Source of the DNA: Runella sp. SP2
GTDB taxonomy: Bacteria > Bacteroidota > Bacteroidia > Cytophagales > Spirosomataceae
Assembly (NCBI RefSeq): GCF_003711225.1
Contig: NZ_CP031030.1
Span: forward strand, 4,154,001 to 4,218,000
Reading direction: 5' to 3'
DNA length: 64,000 nucleotides
Position 1 is the stretch's first letter; every line of letters begins with the position of its first letter. Shown here one piece after another: positions 62,993 through 64,000 of this stretch. Under the pieces are notes generated by a model. It searched no databases. It was not told the origin of the DNA and saw only the letters and a list, made by a program, of their open reading frames with translations. A program made the translations under genes and the position numbers.

Positions 62993-64000
62993 ATGAGAGT
63001 AACCCTAATTTTCACTTCGGTGATTGGGCTGTGCATTTCTAGCTGCTCGACCGCTGATTCTAACCAAACCACTACCCAAGAAAAGTACCCTGTTATTCAA
63101 CCCATTACGATTGACACCGTCTATCATACGGATTATGTTTCGGACATCAACTCCGTTAAAAACGTTGAAATTCGTGCTCGGGTCAAGGGCTACATTGAAA
63201 GCATTCATGTCGATGAAGGAAAGACAGTACGAAAAGGTCAAGTGCTTTTCCGTATCAGTAATCAAGAATATAAAGGCGATTTATTACGCGCTACGGCCGT
63301 GCTAAAAAGCGCCATTGCTGAGGCCAAAACTGCTGAACTTGACCTACTAAACGTCAAGAAATTGGTGGATAAGAACGTTGTATCCAAAACTGAATACGAC
63401 ATGGCCAAAGCCAAACTCGATGCCCTCAATGCCCGCATCGAAGAGGCTGAATCGCAAGAGCAAAGCGCCAAACTCAAGCTGTCTTTTTCGGAAATAAAAG
63501 CACCTTTCGACGGCATCATCAACCGTATTCCCAACAAAATCGGAAGTTTGATTGACGAAGGAACGCTTCTAACGACCATCTCCGACAACCAAGAAGTATA
63601 TGCTTATTTTAATGTTTCAGAAAAAGAATACCTCGAATTTGCGGCAAGTAACAAACAACCTGACAACCGTAATCAAGTATCGTTGATTCTGGCCAACAGC
63701 GAAGAGCATCCGCACAAAGGCTTCGTCGAAACCATTGAGGGTGAGTTTGATAACGCCACGGGAAGCATTGCGTTTCGGGCGCGTTTTCCTAACCCTGAAC
63801 GTATTCTCAAACACGGTTCGAGCGGAAAAGTACGCATATTACGCAAAGTCAAAAATGCGCTTGTAGTTCCGCAAAAGTCAACGTTTGAGGTGCAAGATAA
63901 AATGTACGTTTATGTAGTGGACAACCAAAACAAAGTCCAGATGCGAAATATCGTGCCTAAACTCCGAATGCCGCACTTGTACGTGCTCGAATCGGGGATT
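62993..64000 (+). CDS. RND efflux periplasmic adaptor (membrane fusion protein), cut by window edge
   Basis: The first 336 codons of an RND-type membrane fusion protein that links an inner-membrane pump to an outer-membrane channel. It is a lipoprotein (LCISSCS lipobox near residue 18). A biotinyl-lipoyl-like half (VEIRARVKGYIESIHVDEGK), a coiled-coil hairpin (about 95-165), the second lipoyl half (IKAPFDGIINRI) and the beta-barrel domain follow. The pump gene is expected just beyond the window. Confidence 0.93.
   Translation, partial: MRVTLIFTSVIGLCISSCSTADSNQTTTQEKYPVIQPITIDTVYHTDYVSDINSVKNVEIRARVKGYIESIHVDEGKTVRKGQVLFRISNQEYKGDLLRATAVLKSAIAEAKTAELDLLNVKKLVDKNVVSKTEYDMAKAKLDALNARIEEAESQEQSAKLKLSFSEIKAPFDGIINRIPNKIGSLIDEGTLLTTISDNQEVYAYFNVSEKEYLEFAASNKQPDNRNQVSLILANSEEHPHKGFVETIEGEFDNATGSIAFRARFPNPERILKHGSSGKVRILRKVKNALVVPQKSTFEVQDKMYVYVVDNQNKVQMRNIVPKLRMPHLYVLESGI

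Overview
The window comes from a Bacteroidota chromosome, most likely order Cytophagales, family Spirosomataceae (Runella-like; inferred from gene content, not proven). Supporting signs are Bacteroidota-type promoters (TTTG, about 19 bp, then TAnnTTTG), almost no Shine-Dalgarno sequences, and families typical of the phylum: GWxTD, DUF5723, GSCFA, a two-component propeller sensor kinase, the Bacteroidota form of FabI, NIPSNAP and TlpA thioredoxins. No rRNA, tRNA or CRISPR array was seen.

Layout. 1-13.3 kb: mostly housekeeping and envelope genes (aldo/keto reductase cut by the window edge, SRAP protein, a lipoprotein hydrolase, a NamZ-type muramidase, fabI, an ABC ATPase with a small membrane protein, sppA, a GWxTD protein, a stand-alone nuoK, a GntR regulator, a PhyH-type dioxygenase and a subtilase). 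13.4-22.4 kb: a propeller histidine kinase and NarL-type regulator, followed by six same-strand genes for exported proteins of unknown function. One of these has a ten-cysteine, hydrophobic C-terminus resembling halocin C8-type bacteriocin precursors. 22.4-31.6 kb: two adjacent M24 aminopeptidases, MgtC, an A/T-rich two-gene PIN-domain module, GNAT, GDPD, NIPSNAP and a cytochrome c lipoprotein. 31.6-40 kb: two glycosyltransferases, chorismate mutase, a renalase-like flavoprotein, an HD hydrolase, an RluB-type pseudouridine synthase with a very long repetitive N-terminus, a truncated acetoacetyl-CoA synthetase-like protein and a beta-propeller protein. 40-53 kb: a tiny Cys/Lys-rich protein, an HTH/DUF2975 pair, a thioredoxin, pgi, two AraC regulators, a dipeptide epimerase, Uma2, thiamine pyrophosphokinase, a GT39-like membrane protein, a CrtW-like desaturase and a serine hydrolase. 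53-64 kb: an IS481-like insertion sequence, a DUF2807/DoxX/lipoprotein group, a SUI1 factor whose 3' end is duplicated around an AAA/DUF4143 ATPase gene, DUF5723, a Crp regulator, SRPBCC, GSCFA and the start of an RND efflux operon.

The most unusual features are structural. At two loci (fabI and the SUI1 gene) the 3' end of an essential-type gene is present in extra copies that differ only at synonymous positions. At SUI1 the duplicated ends flank an accessory ATPase gene, as expected for integration of a mobile element at a gene end. Intergenic spaces also carry a family of small palindromes with a conserved TGAG/CTCA loop and varying, still-paired stems. Some of these lie in tandem arrays next to stop codons.
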